DNA of 64,000 bases from Thalassospira sp. (lineage in GTDB: Bacteria; Pseudomonadota; Alphaproteobacteria; Rhodospirillales; Thalassospiraceae): NCBI RefSeq assembly GCF_030690045.1, contig NZ_JAUYHK010000016.1, forward strand, positions 186,001-250,000, written 5' to 3'. Shown here one piece after another: positions 27,026-37,224 of this stretch. The number at the start of each line of letters is the position of its first letter. Position 1 is the first letter of the stretch. Below the pieces are notes generated by a model. It worked only from the letters and a program-made list of their open reading frames with translations, was not told where the DNA came from and made no database searches. Both the position numbers and the translations under genes were made by a program.

Positions 27026-28108
27026 TTATTTCGGCAGTTCGGCATCAATGCCCTTAACGTACCAGTCCATGCCCAACAGCATGCCGTCATCGGCGACAGC
27101 GCCTTCGGCGATACGCAATTCACCGGCCTGATCATAGATCGGCCCGGTGAAGGGATGCAGTTCGCCCGACGCAATTTTGGCTTCGATTTCTTCGGCCATT
27201 GCCTTCACGTCATCGGGAATGTTGGTGTAAGGGGCCATTTCAACCATGCCGGTGTTGATACCACCCCATGTATCGATGGATTCCCAAGTGCCATCGACGA
27301 TGGCCTGGGCGCGGGCGACATAATATTTGTCCCAGTTATCGACAATCGCCGACATCTGGGCTTTCGGTGCGAATTTGATCATGTCGGATGCCTGGCCAAA
27401 ACCAAGAATGCCGCGATTTTCGGCAACCTGAAGCGGGGCCGGGCTGTCGGTATGTTGCACCATGATGTCCGCCCCCTGATCGATCAGGGCCTTGGCCGCG
27501 TCGCCTTCCTTGCCCGGATCATACCAGGTGTTGGCCCAGACGATTTTCACCTGAACGTCGGGATTGACCGACCATGCGCCGAGCATGAAGGAATTGATGC
27601 CGCGCACCACCTCGGGGATCGGGAACGACCCGACATAACCGATGATGTTCGATTTGGTCATTTTGCCAGCAATCACACCGGCAATATAACGGCCTTCGTA
27701 AAAACGGGCGGCATAGGTCGATACGTTATCGGTGCGTTTGAAACCGGTTGCATGTTCAAATTTCACATCGGGAAACTGTTCCGCAACTTTCAGCGTCGGG
27801 TTCATGAAACCGAACGAGGTGGTGAAAATCAGGTTATGGCCGGTCTGGGCCAACTGACGGATCACACGTTCGGCGTCGGCCCCTTCGGGCACGCTTTCGA
27901 CATAGGTTGTGGTCGCCTTGTCGCCAAGGGCTTCTTCAATGGCCAAACGGCCGATATCATGACGATAGGACCAGCCATGGTCGCCAATCGGCCCGACATA
28001 GATAAAGCCGACCTTGGCGTCCTCGGCCTGTGCCGCACCCGCACCGGCCGCCAATGCGCCAACAGCCATCATTGCGGCCATTGTACGCTTCATAAAACGA
28101 ACATTCAT
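27026..28108 (-). CDS. BMP-family ABC transporter substrate-binding protein
   Basis: A 360-residue periplasmic binding protein of the BMP/PnrA (Med) family, which binds purine nucleosides. Signal peptide: MNVRFMKRTMAAMMAVGALA then AGAGAAQA, cleaved near residue 28. The mature start DAKVGFIYVGPIGDHGWSYR and the ligand-site ATGFKRTDNVSTYAARFYEG are characteristic. There is no lipobox, so it is soluble in the periplasm. It is the last gene of the transporter operon, after two permeases and the ATPase. Confidence 0.92.
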   Translation of the reverse strand: MNVRFMKRTMAAMMAVGALAAGAGAAQAEDAKVGFIYVGPIGDHGWSYRHDIGRLAIEEALGDKATTTYVESVPEGADAERVIRQLAQTGHNLIFTTSFGFMNPTLKVAEQFPDVKFEHATGFKRTDNVSTYAARFYEGRYIAGVIAGKMTKSNIIGYVGSFPIPEVVRGINSFMLGAWSVNPDVQVKIVWANTWYDPGKEGDAAKALIDQGADIMVQHTDSPAPLQVAENRGILGFGQASDMIKFAPKAQMSAIVDNWDKYYVARAQAIVDGTWESIDTWGGINTGMVEMAPYTNIPDDVKAMAEEIEAKIASGELHPFTGPIYDQAGELRIAEGAVADDGMLLGMDWYVKGIDAELPK

Positions 28109-28221
28109 TAGATGGTCTCCCTGTAAAGTATCTGATCAGGATTTAAACCCAATCGCCTGAGCAATCAACAATCTGCTAATTTAAACGCGCCAAAACGCGC
28201 TTCCTCCCTTTTCCGCCGGTC

Positions 28222-29142
28222 TTATTGCGCCGGTCGGAACGCCTGCCCGATACAGGCAGGCGCATTAAGCCTGATTTTGGCGCGGTCGCTGGAAATGATC
28301 ACCAGAACGATCACCGTCGCCAGATAAGGCAACATCGACATGAATTGTGACGGGATATGCACACCGGCACTTTGCGCATGCAATTGCAGCACCGAAATAC
28401 AGCCAAACATATAAGCGCCCAGCAACAGCCGCCCCGGACGCCAGGTGGCAAACACCACCAGCGCCAGCGCAATCCAGCCCCGGCCCGCCGTCATGTTTTC
28501 CGCCCACATCGGCGTATAGGCCAGCGACAGATATGCCCCGCCCAAACCGGCCATCGCCCCGCCAAACAATGTGGCCATATAGCGGATGCGAATCACCGAA
28601 TAACCAATGGCATGGGCCGATGAATGGGAATCCCCGACCGCCTTTAAAATCAGCCCGGCCCGGGTCCGTGTCAAAAACCACGACACCCCGATCACCCCGG
28701 CAATCGACAGATAAACCAGAAAATCCTGACCAAATACAATTGGTCCGATCACCGGAATACCGGATACAAACGGGATCGACAGCCCCGGCAGGGGTTGAAT
28801 CGGGAATCCGACAAACCCCGACCCGATCAGGGCCGAAAACCCGACGCCAAAAATCGTCAGGGCCAGCCCGGTCGCCACCTGATTGGCCATCAGGGTCAGG
28901 GTCAGAAAGGCAAAAATCAGCGACATCAGCACCCCGGCCACCACCGCCGCCAGAATACCCAAAATCGCCGATCCGGAAGATGCCGTTGCCGCAAAACCGG
29001 CAATCGCGCCAACCAGCATCATGCCTTCAACGCCCAGATTCAAAACGCCGGATTTTTCGGCAACCAGTTCACCGGTCGCCGCCAGCAACAAGGGGGTTGA
29101 GGCGGTAATCACGGTCAGAATAATCGGAACGAACCATTCCAT
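28222..29142 (-). CDS. Nucleoside-type ABC transporter permease (second)
   Basis: Inner-membrane permease of 306 residues in the BPD_transp_2 family, related to YufQ/NupQ. It has about eight helices and the landmarks TGELVAEKSGVLNLGVEGMM near the start and GDSHSSAHAIGYSVIRIRYM in the cytoplasmic coupling loop. The start overlaps the first permease stop by one base (TAATG). It would pair with the other permease in the membrane channel. Confidence 0.92.
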   Translation of the reverse strand: MEWFVPIILTVITASTPLLLAATGELVAEKSGVLNLGVEGMMLVGAIAGFAATASSGSAILGILAAVVAGVLMSLIFAFLTLTLMANQVATGLALTIFGVGFSALIGSGFVGFPIQPLPGLSIPFVSGIPVIGPIVFGQDFLVYLSIAGVIGVSWFLTRTRAGLILKAVGDSHSSAHAIGYSVIRIRYMATLFGGAMAGLGGAYLSLAYTPMWAENMTAGRGWIALALVVFATWRPGRLLLGAYMFGCISVLQLHAQSAGVHIPSQFMSMLPYLATVIVLVIISSDRAKIRLNAPACIGQAFRPAQ

Positions 29143-30224
29143 TATGCGGCCCTCCCTTTCGGTGCCGCCGATCCGAAACGGACGCGGTATTTGGTCAAAA
29201 CATCACAGGCCAGCAGGAAAAACAGCAAAATCCCCTGAAACAGGCCGGTCACGGCATTGGGCAGGCCCATCATGATCTGGGCCAGTTCCCCGCCCAGATA
29301 GGTCAGAGCCATGATCAAACCACCAAACAGAATGCCGACCGGATGCAACCGGCCCAAAAAGGCAACAATGATCGCGGTAAAGCCATAACCGGGCGAAATT
29401 TGCGGCTGGAGCTGCCCGATGGGTCCGGCAACCTCGAACAACCCGGCCAGACCGGCCAGACCGCCCGATAACAGCAGGGTAAACCACACCATGCGTTTTT
29501 GCCGGAACCCGACATGGCGGGCGGCCTGCGGGGCCTTGCCGACCACGCGCAACTGAAACCCGATCACCGATTTCGATAACAAGATCCAGCCACCAACCAC
29601 CGCCAGCAAGGCAATCAGCGATCCCAGATGCACCCGCGTGCCATCATAAATCACCGGCAACAGGGCGGCGGCCGGAAAAGGTCGCGATTCCGGAAAATTA
29701 AAGCCATCCGGGCTGCGCCACGGGCCATGCACCAGATAACTGAGGACCAGAACCCCGACATAGGTCAGCATCAGACTGGTCAGAATTTCATTGGCGTTAA
29801 AGCGGGTACGCAACCAGGCCGGGATTGCCGCCCAGAATGCCCCGCCCAACGCCCCCATCACCAGCATGGCAGGCAACAGGAAGACACTGGTGCTGTCATG
29901 AAACAGCAGGGCCAGCCCGCCACCAAAAATCGCCCCCATCGTCAATTGGCCTTCGGCCCCGATATTCCAGACATTGGCGCGAAACCCCATCGCCAGACCA
30001 ATGGCGATAATGACCAGCGGCGTTGCCTTTACAAACAGTTCGGTGATGCCATAGATGTTATTGACCGGCAGGATAAAGAACGTATGGAGTGCCCGCAGCG
30101 GGTCCTTGCCCATGATGCTGAAAATAACCATCCCGGCCATCAGCGTCAGGATAATCGCCAGAACCGGCGACAGATAAACCATTGCCTGCGAATGCTGGCG
30201 GCGGGGTTCAAGCCTGATCAACAT
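29142..30224 (-). CDS. Nucleoside-type ABC transporter permease (first)
   Basis: Inner-membrane permease of 360 residues, related to YufP/NupP. It contains ITELFVKATPLVIIAIGLAM, the FRANVWNIGAEGQLTMGAIF motif and the cytoplasmic VVGKAPQAARHVGFRQKRMV. ATG 30224 is preceded by AAGGAGG and overlaps the ATPase stop by 17 bases; a longer frame to 30272 runs inside the ATPase gene. It pairs with the adjacent permease. Confidence 0.92.
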   Translation of the reverse strand: MLIRLEPRRQHSQAMVYLSPVLAIILTLMAGMVIFSIMGKDPLRALHTFFILPVNNIYGITELFVKATPLVIIAIGLAMGFRANVWNIGAEGQLTMGAIFGGGLALLFHDSTSVFLLPAMLVMGALGGAFWAAIPAWLRTRFNANEILTSLMLTYVGVLVLSYLVHGPWRSPDGFNFPESRPFPAAALLPVIYDGTRVHLGSLIALLAVVGGWILLSKSVIGFQLRVVGKAPQAARHVGFRQKRMVWFTLLLSGGLAGLAGLFEVAGPIGQLQPQISPGYGFTAIIVAFLGRLHPVGILFGGLIMALTYLGGELAQIMMGLPNAVTGLFQGILLFFLLACDVLTKYRVRFGSAAPKGRAA

Positions 30225-31818
30225 GGCCTCCTTCGGTTTGCGCCACATTGCCTTCAAGGTCATGAAGGCCACCCATCAAAAGACCGATTTCCTCGATACT
30301 GACCGCGTCCATCGGGCGCGAGGCCGACATATTGCCCGCCGACATCACCACCACCCGGTCGCAAATCGCAAAAATTTCGTCCAGATCCTGCGAAATCACC
30401 AGAACCGCCGTGCCCTTGGCCGCCAGATTGATCAGGGCCTGATGAATGGCGCTGGCCGCCCCGGCATCGACACCCCAGGTCGGTTGGGAAATCACCAGAA
30501 CGCCGGGGTCCTGCATGATTTCGCGCCCGACGATGAATTTTTGCAAATTCCCGCCCGACAGGCTGCCCGCCTCGGCACCGGCGCCGGTGGTGCGCACGTC
30601 AAAGGTTTTGATGATGCTGTTGGCAAAGGACCGCGTCGGGACTTCGCGGATCAAGCCCCGCGCCGACAGAGCCATGCGCCGAAACGCGGTCAGAAAGGCG
30701 TTTTCCGACAGGCTCATATCGGGGATTGCGCCATGCCCGTTGCGTTCTTCGGGCACAAAGGCAGCCCCCAGACGGCGGCGACGGCGCGGGCCGAAATGCG
30801 CCACCGCCGTCCCGTCAATTGCAATGCACCCGGCATCGCCGGAAATTTCGGTTTCACCGGCAAGGGCGCGGAACAATTCGTTCTGTCCATTGCCCGCCAC
30901 CCCGGCAACACCGACAATTTCGCCGCCGCGTACCGTCAGATTGATGTTTTTAAGATCGGTGCCAAATGGTTCATCGGTAATCAGCGACAGGTTGCTGATC
31001 GCAAGGCGGACAGCACCCGGTATGCGGGCCTCGCCCCGATCCGGTGCCACCAGTTTCTGGCCGATCATCATTTCGGCCATTGATTTGGCAGTTTCAACCG
31101 CCGGATCACAGACCGCCACCACCTTGCCTGCGCGCAACACGGTGGCACGATGGCACAGGGATTTCACCTCGTGCAATTTGTGGCTGATATAGAGGATGGC
31201 GCATCCTTCGGCCGACAGACGGCGCAGGGTTTCAAACAGGCGTTCGACTTCTTGCGGCGTCAATACCGATGTCGGTTCATCAAGAATCAGCAATTTCGGA
31301 TTTTGCAGCAGGCAGCGCACAATTTCGATGCGCTGGCGTTCGCCCACCGACAATGTATAGACATGACGATCCGGGTCCAGCGGCAGGCCATAGGTTTTTT
31401 CAACCTCCAGCACACGTTTGCGCAGCACATCCATATCGCGGACATCATTCATCGCCAGTGCGATGTTTTCCAGAACCGTCATGGTTTCAAACAACGAGAA
31501 ATGCTGAAACACCAGACCAATGCCCATATCCCGCGCCACATGCGGGCTTGTGATATCGACCTTTTGGCCGTTCCACAAAATCTCGCCGGAATCGGCCTGC
31601 AACACGCCATACATGATTTTGACCAGCGTGCTTTTCCCGGCCCCGTTTTCGCCCAAAAGCGCATGGATTTCGCCCGGTTCGATGCGGAAACTGATATCGT
31701 CATTGGCAATGCAACCCGGAAAGGCCTTGGTCACGCCGCACACTTCAAGCTGTGCGGCATCCTGTCTGGTTGCTGCCATTTCTCCGGAATTGCCGGTATC
31801 TGCCGTCACTCTTGCCAT
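30208..31818 (-). CDS. Nucleoside-type ABC transporter ATPase with two ATP-binding domains
   Basis: A cytosolic ATPase of about 536 residues with two ABC modules (YufO/NupO type). The N-terminal one has Walker A GENGAGKS, signature LSVGERQRIEIVRCL and Walker B LLILDEPTSVLTP. The C-terminal one has the degenerate VGVAGVAGNGQNEL in place of Walker A and a SLSGGNLQKFIVGREIM signature. Such second-site decay is normal in sugar and nucleoside ATPases. The start at 31818 or an internal ATG at 31779 (MAATRQDAAQ) are both possible. With two permeases and the BMP protein it forms a purine nucleoside importer. Confidence 0.92.
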   Translation of the reverse strand: MARVTADTGNSGEMAATRQDAAQLEVCGVTKAFPGCIANDDISFRIEPGEIHALLGENGAGKSTLVKIMYGVLQADSGEILWNGQKVDITSPHVARDMGIGLVFQHFSLFETMTVLENIALAMNDVRDMDVLRKRVLEVEKTYGLPLDPDRHVYTLSVGERQRIEIVRCLLQNPKLLILDEPTSVLTPQEVERLFETLRRLSAEGCAILYISHKLHEVKSLCHRATVLRAGKVVAVCDPAVETAKSMAEMMIGQKLVAPDRGEARIPGAVRLAISNLSLITDEPFGTDLKNINLTVRGGEIVGVAGVAGNGQNELFRALAGETEISGDAGCIAIDGTAVAHFGPRRRRRLGAAFVPEERNGHGAIPDMSLSENAFLTAFRRMALSARGLIREVPTRSFANSIIKTFDVRTTGAGAEAGSLSGGNLQKFIVGREIMQDPGVLVISQPTWGVDAGAASAIHQALINLAAKGTAVLVISQDLDEIFAICDRVVVMSAGNMSASRPMDAVSIEEIGLLMGGLHDLEGNVAQTEGGHVDQA

Positions 31819-31887
31819 CCCCCGATTGCGCCCCGATCATCGTCGCCTGTGCGTTTTAACCGCGTCCGGCGTTCTGATCAAACTGTC

Positions 31888-32364
31888 TCAGTATGGAATT
31901 TTGTCTTCTTTTTCTGCCCAGGCCTGAAACACCTCGCGGGCCTCGGGCAATTCGATATGATCACATGGTAAGGACCGTGCGGATACAGGTTTTGCAACCT
32001 CGTCATACAGGAACTGATCGTCAAAGCCGATGGCCGCCGCATCCTCGCGCCCGTTGGCATAATAAATATGGTCGATCCGCGCCCAGTAAATTGCCGCCAG
32101 ACACATCGGGCAGGGTTCGCAACTGGTGTAAATCTCGCATCCCGACAAATCAAACGTGCCAAGGATTTCACACGCCGCCCGGATCGCCGATACCTCGGCA
32201 TGGGCGGTCGGATCGTTGCTGGAGGTGACATTGTTCCAGCCTTCGGCAATGACCTTGCCATCCCTGACGATCACCGCGCCAAACGGCCCGCCGCATCCTT
32301 CGTCCATTTTGGTCCGCGACAATTGCACGGCATGGCGCATATGTTGGTGTCTGGCGTCACACAC
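31888..32364 (-). CDS. guaD: Guanine deaminase-type nucleoside/base deaminase
   Basis: A cytidine-deaminase-fold zinc enzyme of about 158 residues that converts guanine to xanthine. The core MDEGCGGPFGAVIVRDGKVI, the zinc motif TAHAEVSAIRAA, SCEPCPMCLAAIYWARID and the late FDDQFLYDEV match Bacillus GuaD-type enzymes rather than TadA. A GTG at 32364 overlaps the xdhC stop; an ATG at 32340 is an alternative start. It sits between xdhABC and the nucleoside transporter, which supports a role on guanine. Confidence 0.88.
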   Translation of the reverse strand: MCDARHQHMRHAVQLSRTKMDEGCGGPFGAVIVRDGKVIAEGWNNVTSSNDPTAHAEVSAIRAACEILGTFDLSGCEIYTSCEPCPMCLAAIYWARIDHIYYANGREDAAAIGFDDQFLYDEVAKPVSARSLPCDHIELPEAREVFQAWAEKEDKIPY

Positions 32365-33385
32365 AGCCGGTTTCTCCTTTATAAACGCGGCCGTTTAGCA
32401 TTACAGCACCGCCTTGCGCCATCAGATTTTCACGTACCGCCAACAATTGCACCGCCACCGACGCCGCAATGATGGCCGGTTGTTTGCCGGTAATCCCCGG
32501 CAGGCCAATCGGGCAGGTCAGACGCGCAATCTGACCGTCGCCAAGACCGCGATCCTGTAACCGCCGGATAAACCGGGCGCGTTTGGTCTGACTGCCGATC
32601 ATGCCGACAAAACCGATATCGTCGCGCCGCAACGCCGCCCGGCAAATGTCATAATCCTGCATATGCGAATGGGTCAGGATCAGCACCATCGCCCCGGACG
32701 GTATATCGGCCACTTCTTCCCACGGATCGGGACTGTTATGGAATTGAACATTTACGTCATCGCGGCCCGCCAGGTAATCGGGGCGCGAATCAACCCAATG
32801 AATATCAAACGGCAAAACTTCCAGCGCCCGGACAATTGCCTGTCCGACATGCCCCGCCCCGAACAGCCATAGCGGCGTTGCCGCCGCATCCAGACGCAGG
32901 GCCAGAACATCGCGCCCGGCAATTTGCGTGATTCCCCCGCGCAGCAGACCAAAAGACGCCGCACATTGCGCCGAAATTTCCGTCCCCGACAGGATGGCAC
33001 CCCGACCATCAAGCGATAACGCCATCCAGCGATTGCCAGATGCCGCCGCATCAAGGGCCGCCAGAACATCGCGTTTTTGCGCGGGGTCCAGAACATGGAA
33101 CGCCACATCGACCGACCCGCCGCAACACTGACCCAATGTCGGCCCCAGCGGATAGCGAACCTGTTCCACCAACGGGGCATCGGGATGTTGCAAAATACCC
33201 CGGGCGCGGGCCGTCGCCTGATGTTCCAGATTGCCGCCTCCAATGGTGCCGGCAACATCACCGGCACTGACCACCATAAAGGCCCCGGCCTCGCGCGGGG
33301 TTGATCCGCGAATGGCCGCAATACTGACCAGAACCAGCGGTTCGGCCGATTGCAACAACAACCGCAGGGTGGACAGGGATATCAT
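32357..33385 (-). CDS. xdhC: Xanthine dehydrogenase maturation factor XdhC
   Basis: A 342-residue molybdenum-cofactor chaperone. It binds and protects the cofactor, has it sulfurated, and inserts it in XdhB. It has an N-terminal XdhC-CoxI domain (LLLQSAEPLVLVSIAAIRGS, then STPREAGAFMVVS) and a C-terminal Rossmann-like domain around PLWLFGAGHVGQAIVRALEV with a late CPIGLPGITGKQP. It follows xdhB with an ATGA overlap. Confidence 0.94.
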   Translation of the reverse strand: MISLSTLRLLLQSAEPLVLVSIAAIRGSTPREAGAFMVVSAGDVAGTIGGGNLEHQATARARGILQHPDAPLVEQVRYPLGPTLGQCCGGSVDVAFHVLDPAQKRDVLAALDAAASGNRWMALSLDGRGAILSGTEISAQCAASFGLLRGGITQIAGRDVLALRLDAAATPLWLFGAGHVGQAIVRALEVLPFDIHWVDSRPDYLAGRDDVNVQFHNSPDPWEEVADIPSGAMVLILTHSHMQDYDICRAALRRDDIGFVGMIGSQTKRARFIRRLQDRGLGDGQIARLTCPIGLPGITGKQPAIIAASVAVQLLAVRENLMAQGGAVMLNGRVYKGETGCV

Positions 33386-35736
33386 CGTCCGCCCCCCGCC
33401 GTTTCAGCAGCAACCCTTGATACCGCCCGCAGGATGGCTTCGGGGGTCGCCGGGGTATCAAGAACCGGGATGATTTTATGATCACCGACCGCCGCAATCG
33501 CATCGGCAATTGCCCGATGCACCGAAATCGCCAGCATCAGAGGCGGTTCGCCCACCGCCTTTGACCGATGAATGCTGTCTTCGACATTGCGTCCGGCGGA
33601 CCATAATGCCAGCCGGAAATCCTGTGGATAATCCGAACAGGCCGGGATTTTATAGGTGGAGGGTGCATGAGTGCGCAATCGTCCGGCATCATCCCAGTAT
33701 AATTCCTCGGATGCCAGCCATCCCATGCCTTGAATAAAGCCGCCTTCGATCTGGCCACGATCAATCGCCGGGTTCAGCGACCGGCCGACATCATGCAGGA
33801 TATCGACCCGAGTCACCTTGTTTTCGCCGGTCAGGGTATCGATCATTACCTCGCTACAAGCCATGCCATAGGCGAAATAGTAAAAGGGTCGCCCCGATGC
33901 GGTTTCGCGGTCGTAATGGATTTTTGGCGTTGCATAAAACCCGGTCGCCGACAAGGACACCCGACCGAGATAGGCCAGTTTGACCAGTTCGGCAAAACCG
34001 ATATCGGCCACGTCGCCAATTTGCACCCGACCCGGCACAAAGCGCACATCATCGGTGGCAACGCCGTAATGACCGGCGGCAAAATCAATCAGGCGGTTTT
34101 TCAGGATGATCGCGGCATTCCGCGCCGCCATGCCATTCATGTCCGCACCGCTGGACGCCGCCGTGGCCGATGTATTGGGCACCTTGCCGGTATTGGTGGC
34201 GGTGATTTTGATCAGGTCGAGATCAATCTGGAATTCCTCGGCGACCACCTGGGCGACCTTGACAAACAGGCCCTGCCCCATTTCCGTGCCGCCGTGATTG
34301 AGATGCACCGACCCGTCGCTGTAAATATGGATCAGTGCGCCGGCCTGATTGAGGAAGGTGGTGGTAAAGGAAATGCCGAATTTGACCGGCGTGATCGCGA
34401 TACCGCGTTTTAAAACCGGGCTTGTCGCGTTAAAGGCCGCGATATCGGCCCGGCGTTGGCGATAATCGGAAGATTTGACGATATCATTGGTCAGTTCCGG
34501 CAGGACGTTATCCTCGACCACCATATGATAGGGCGTGATGTTGCGGTCGGTCTTGCCGTAAAAATTGCGGATCCGCACATCCAGCGGATCGGCCCCGATG
34601 GTCAGGGCGATTTCATCAATGATGCGTTCAATCGCCATCATGCCCTGCGGCCCGCCAAAGCCGCGAAAGGCGGTATTGGACACCAGATTGGTCTTGCAAC
34701 GATAGGACCGGACAGTGACATCGCCCAGATAATAGGCATTGTCGGTATGAAACATCGCCCGATCGGCAATCGCCGCCGACAAATCGGCCGAGAACCCGCA
34801 ATTGGCGGCATATTGCAGATCCAGCCCGCAAATCCGCCCGTCATCGTCAAAGCCGACATCGTAATCAACAATGAAATCATGACGTTTGCCGGTCATGATC
34901 ATATCGTCATCGCGGTCCAGACGGAATTTGGCCGGGCGTCCGGTTTTGACCGCGACAATCGCCGCAAGGGCGGCCCATTGCATGGCCTGGGTTTCCTTGC
35001 CACCAAAACCGCCGCCCATGCGCCGGACCTCGACCGTCACGGCGTTGGCCGGGCGGCCCAGTACATTGGCGATATTATGCTGGACTTCGGACGGATGCTG
35101 GGTCGAACAATGGATGAAGACATCGCCATCCTCCATCGGCACCACCAGCGACACCTGCCCTTCCAGATAAAAATGATCCTGTCCGCCTATGTGCATCCGG
35201 CCCGCCCGGCGACGGGGGGCGCGTGACAGGGCCAATGTGGCATCACCGCGCCGCATCACATGGGGCGGGGCGACATAAAGTTGCTGGGCCAGGGCCTCGT
35301 CAATCGACAGAATGGCGGGCAATTCGTCATAGTCAATCACGGCCAGCCGGGCGGCAGCGCGGGCCTGTTCGCGAGTTTCGGCGGCCACGCAAAACACCGG
35401 CTGCCCGTAAAATTGCACAAGCCCGTCGGGCAGAACCGGTTCATCATGGGTATGGGCCGGGGAGATATCATTGACTCCCGGAATATCATCGGCGGTCAAA
35501 ACACAGACCACACCGGGCGCAGACCGGACTTTGGACAGATCCATTTTCGTGATCCGGCCATGTGCGATGGTCGCCCCACCGGGTGCCAGATGCAAGGTGC
35601 CCAGCGGTTCGTTGATATCATCGACATAGACCGCCTCGCCGGTCACATGTTTCGGACCGCTGTCATGTTTGCTGGCACGGCCGACCCCGCCAGACAGGCC
35701 CGGTGTCGGCATCAGGATATCGGGGGTTTCAAGCAT
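33382..35736 (-). CDS. xdhB: Xanthine dehydrogenase molybdopterin-binding subunit
   Basis: Catalytic subunit, 784 residues, that hydroxylates hypoxanthine and xanthine to urate. Landmarks are GVGRASKHDSGPKHVTGEAV near the start, RRMGGGFGGKETQA, TAFRGFGGPQGM, HGGTEMGQGL for cofactor binding, and KAVGEPPLMLAISV with the catalytic glutamate. ATG 35736 (MLETPDILM) is chosen and overlaps the xdhA end by eight bases; the upstream frame belongs to xdhA. No key residue is missing. Confidence 0.96.
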   Translation of the reverse strand: MLETPDILMPTPGLSGGVGRASKHDSGPKHVTGEAVYVDDINEPLGTLHLAPGGATIAHGRITKMDLSKVRSAPGVVCVLTADDIPGVNDISPAHTHDEPVLPDGLVQFYGQPVFCVAAETREQARAAARLAVIDYDELPAILSIDEALAQQLYVAPPHVMRRGDATLALSRAPRRRAGRMHIGGQDHFYLEGQVSLVVPMEDGDVFIHCSTQHPSEVQHNIANVLGRPANAVTVEVRRMGGGFGGKETQAMQWAALAAIVAVKTGRPAKFRLDRDDDMIMTGKRHDFIVDYDVGFDDDGRICGLDLQYAANCGFSADLSAAIADRAMFHTDNAYYLGDVTVRSYRCKTNLVSNTAFRGFGGPQGMMAIERIIDEIALTIGADPLDVRIRNFYGKTDRNITPYHMVVEDNVLPELTNDIVKSSDYRQRRADIAAFNATSPVLKRGIAITPVKFGISFTTTFLNQAGALIHIYSDGSVHLNHGGTEMGQGLFVKVAQVVAEEFQIDLDLIKITATNTGKVPNTSATAASSGADMNGMAARNAAIILKNRLIDFAAGHYGVATDDVRFVPGRVQIGDVADIGFAELVKLAYLGRVSLSATGFYATPKIHYDRETASGRPFYYFAYGMACSEVMIDTLTGENKVTRVDILHDVGRSLNPAIDRGQIEGGFIQGMGWLASEELYWDDAGRLRTHAPSTYKIPACSDYPQDFRLALWSAGRNVEDSIHRSKAVGEPPLMLAISVHRAIADAIAAVGDHKIIPVLDTPATPEAILRAVSRVAAETAGGGR

Positions 35737-37219
35737 GGGCCATGGCCTCCGCCCCGACAAGACGGGTCGCCACACCGGGCGATGTCGTTTCAAAATACAA
35801 CCGGGTCAACAGATTCTGCGCGACCAGTGTCCGGTATTCCTTCGAGGCGCGCATGTCGCTCATCGGGGTGAAATCGCGGGCAAGTGCCTGCCGGGCGGCT
35901 TCAAGATTTGCCGTATTCCACGGCTTGCCACGCAGGGCATCCTCGCACTGGCGGGCCCGCATCGGCGTTGCGGCCATGCCGCCAAAGGTGACGCGCAAAT
36001 CCGCCACCACACCGTTTTCCAGCGTTATCGCAAATGCGCCCAGAACGGCGGTGATATCCTGATCGAACCGTTTGGAAATTTTATAAGCCCTGAACTGTGT
36101 CGCATTCGCCGGTTTGGGCACAATTACCTTTTCAACAAATTCACCCTTCGCCCGGTCCTGTTTGCCATAGGCGATAAAGAAATCTTGCAGCGGGATTTCA
36201 CGCCGGACATCGCCCATCCGCAGAACCAGCCGCGCGCCCAGCGCAATCAGGGCGGGCGGCATGTCGCCAATCGGCGACCCGTTGGCAATATTGCCCCCGA
36301 CGGTTCCGGCATTGCGGATTTGCCGTGATCCGATGCGCCGCACCAGTTCGCCCAGATCGGGCGACAGATGGCCCAGGGCGTCATGCGCCGCACTATAGGT
36401 TGCCCCGGCCCCGATATGCAGATCATCGCCAACCATCGCGACCGTTTTGAGATCGGCGACATCGCCCAGATAAATCACCGGGTCCAGACGTCGCAGATGT
36501 TTTGTCACCCACAGACCGACATCAGTCCCCCCGGCCAGAACCGTGGCATCGGGATGGGTGACCAGCAATTGCGCCAGTTGGTCGGCAGTTTTCGGGGTAA
36601 AAAACCGGCCTGCCGGATGCTCTATCGCCAACATCGCCTTATCGCTGGTCAATCTGGCAAGCCGGTCGGCAATCGCCATCCGGCGGTGATGTTCCACCGG
36701 GTCCGATGCGGCGATGCCGCCAGCCTTGCGGGCCGCCTCGATAATCGGGCCATAGCCGGTGCAACGGCATAAATTCCCGGCCAGCGCATCATTGATCGCC
36801 CCCCGGTCATCCGTTCCGCCATCCAGCCACATCTGATAGAGGCTCATGACAAAACCGGGTGTGCAAAACCCGCATTGCGACCCGTGGGTATCGACCATCG
36901 CCTGTTGCACCGGATGCAAACTGCCATCGGGTGATTTCAGATGTTCGACGGTCAGGACCTGTTTACCATCAAGGGTCGGCAGGAACTGAATACAGGCATT
37001 GACCGTGCGATAATGCAGGCCACCCTTGCCATCCGCCTCGCCCAGAACCACCGTGCAGGCCCCGCAATCGCCTTCGGCACAACCTTCCTTGGTGCCGCAT
37101 TTGCGTTCCTGCAAACGCAGATAATTCAGAACCGTCATTTGCGGATCGATACCGCGCAAACGGCGTTCTTCATCGCCCAGCAAAAAACGGATATCATCGC
37201 GGGGTGCGGTTGTCATCAT
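35729..37219 (-). CDS. xdhA: Xanthine dehydrogenase iron-sulfur/FAD subunit
   Basis: A 496-residue subunit that carries electrons from the molybdenum site to NAD. The N-terminal 2Fe-2S domains show CGTKEGCAEGDCGACTVVLG and CGFCTPGFVMS with CRCTGYGPI. An FAD domain follows (VLAGGTDVGLWVTKHLR, GGNIANGSPIGDMPPALIA). The start MMTTAPRDDI at 37219 follows GAGG; it lies five bases after the uraH stop. It is first of xdhABC after uraH in one operon. Confidence 0.96.
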   Translation of the reverse strand: MMTTAPRDDIRFLLGDEERRLRGIDPQMTVLNYLRLQERKCGTKEGCAEGDCGACTVVLGEADGKGGLHYRTVNACIQFLPTLDGKQVLTVEHLKSPDGSLHPVQQAMVDTHGSQCGFCTPGFVMSLYQMWLDGGTDDRGAINDALAGNLCRCTGYGPIIEAARKAGGIAASDPVEHHRRMAIADRLARLTSDKAMLAIEHPAGRFFTPKTADQLAQLLVTHPDATVLAGGTDVGLWVTKHLRRLDPVIYLGDVADLKTVAMVGDDLHIGAGATYSAAHDALGHLSPDLGELVRRIGSRQIRNAGTVGGNIANGSPIGDMPPALIALGARLVLRMGDVRREIPLQDFFIAYGKQDRAKGEFVEKVIVPKPANATQFRAYKISKRFDQDITAVLGAFAITLENGVVADLRVTFGGMAATPMRARQCEDALRGKPWNTANLEAARQALARDFTPMSDMRASKEYRTLVAQNLLTRLYFETTSPGVATRLVGAEAMAHA

Positions 37220-37224
37220 GCGCC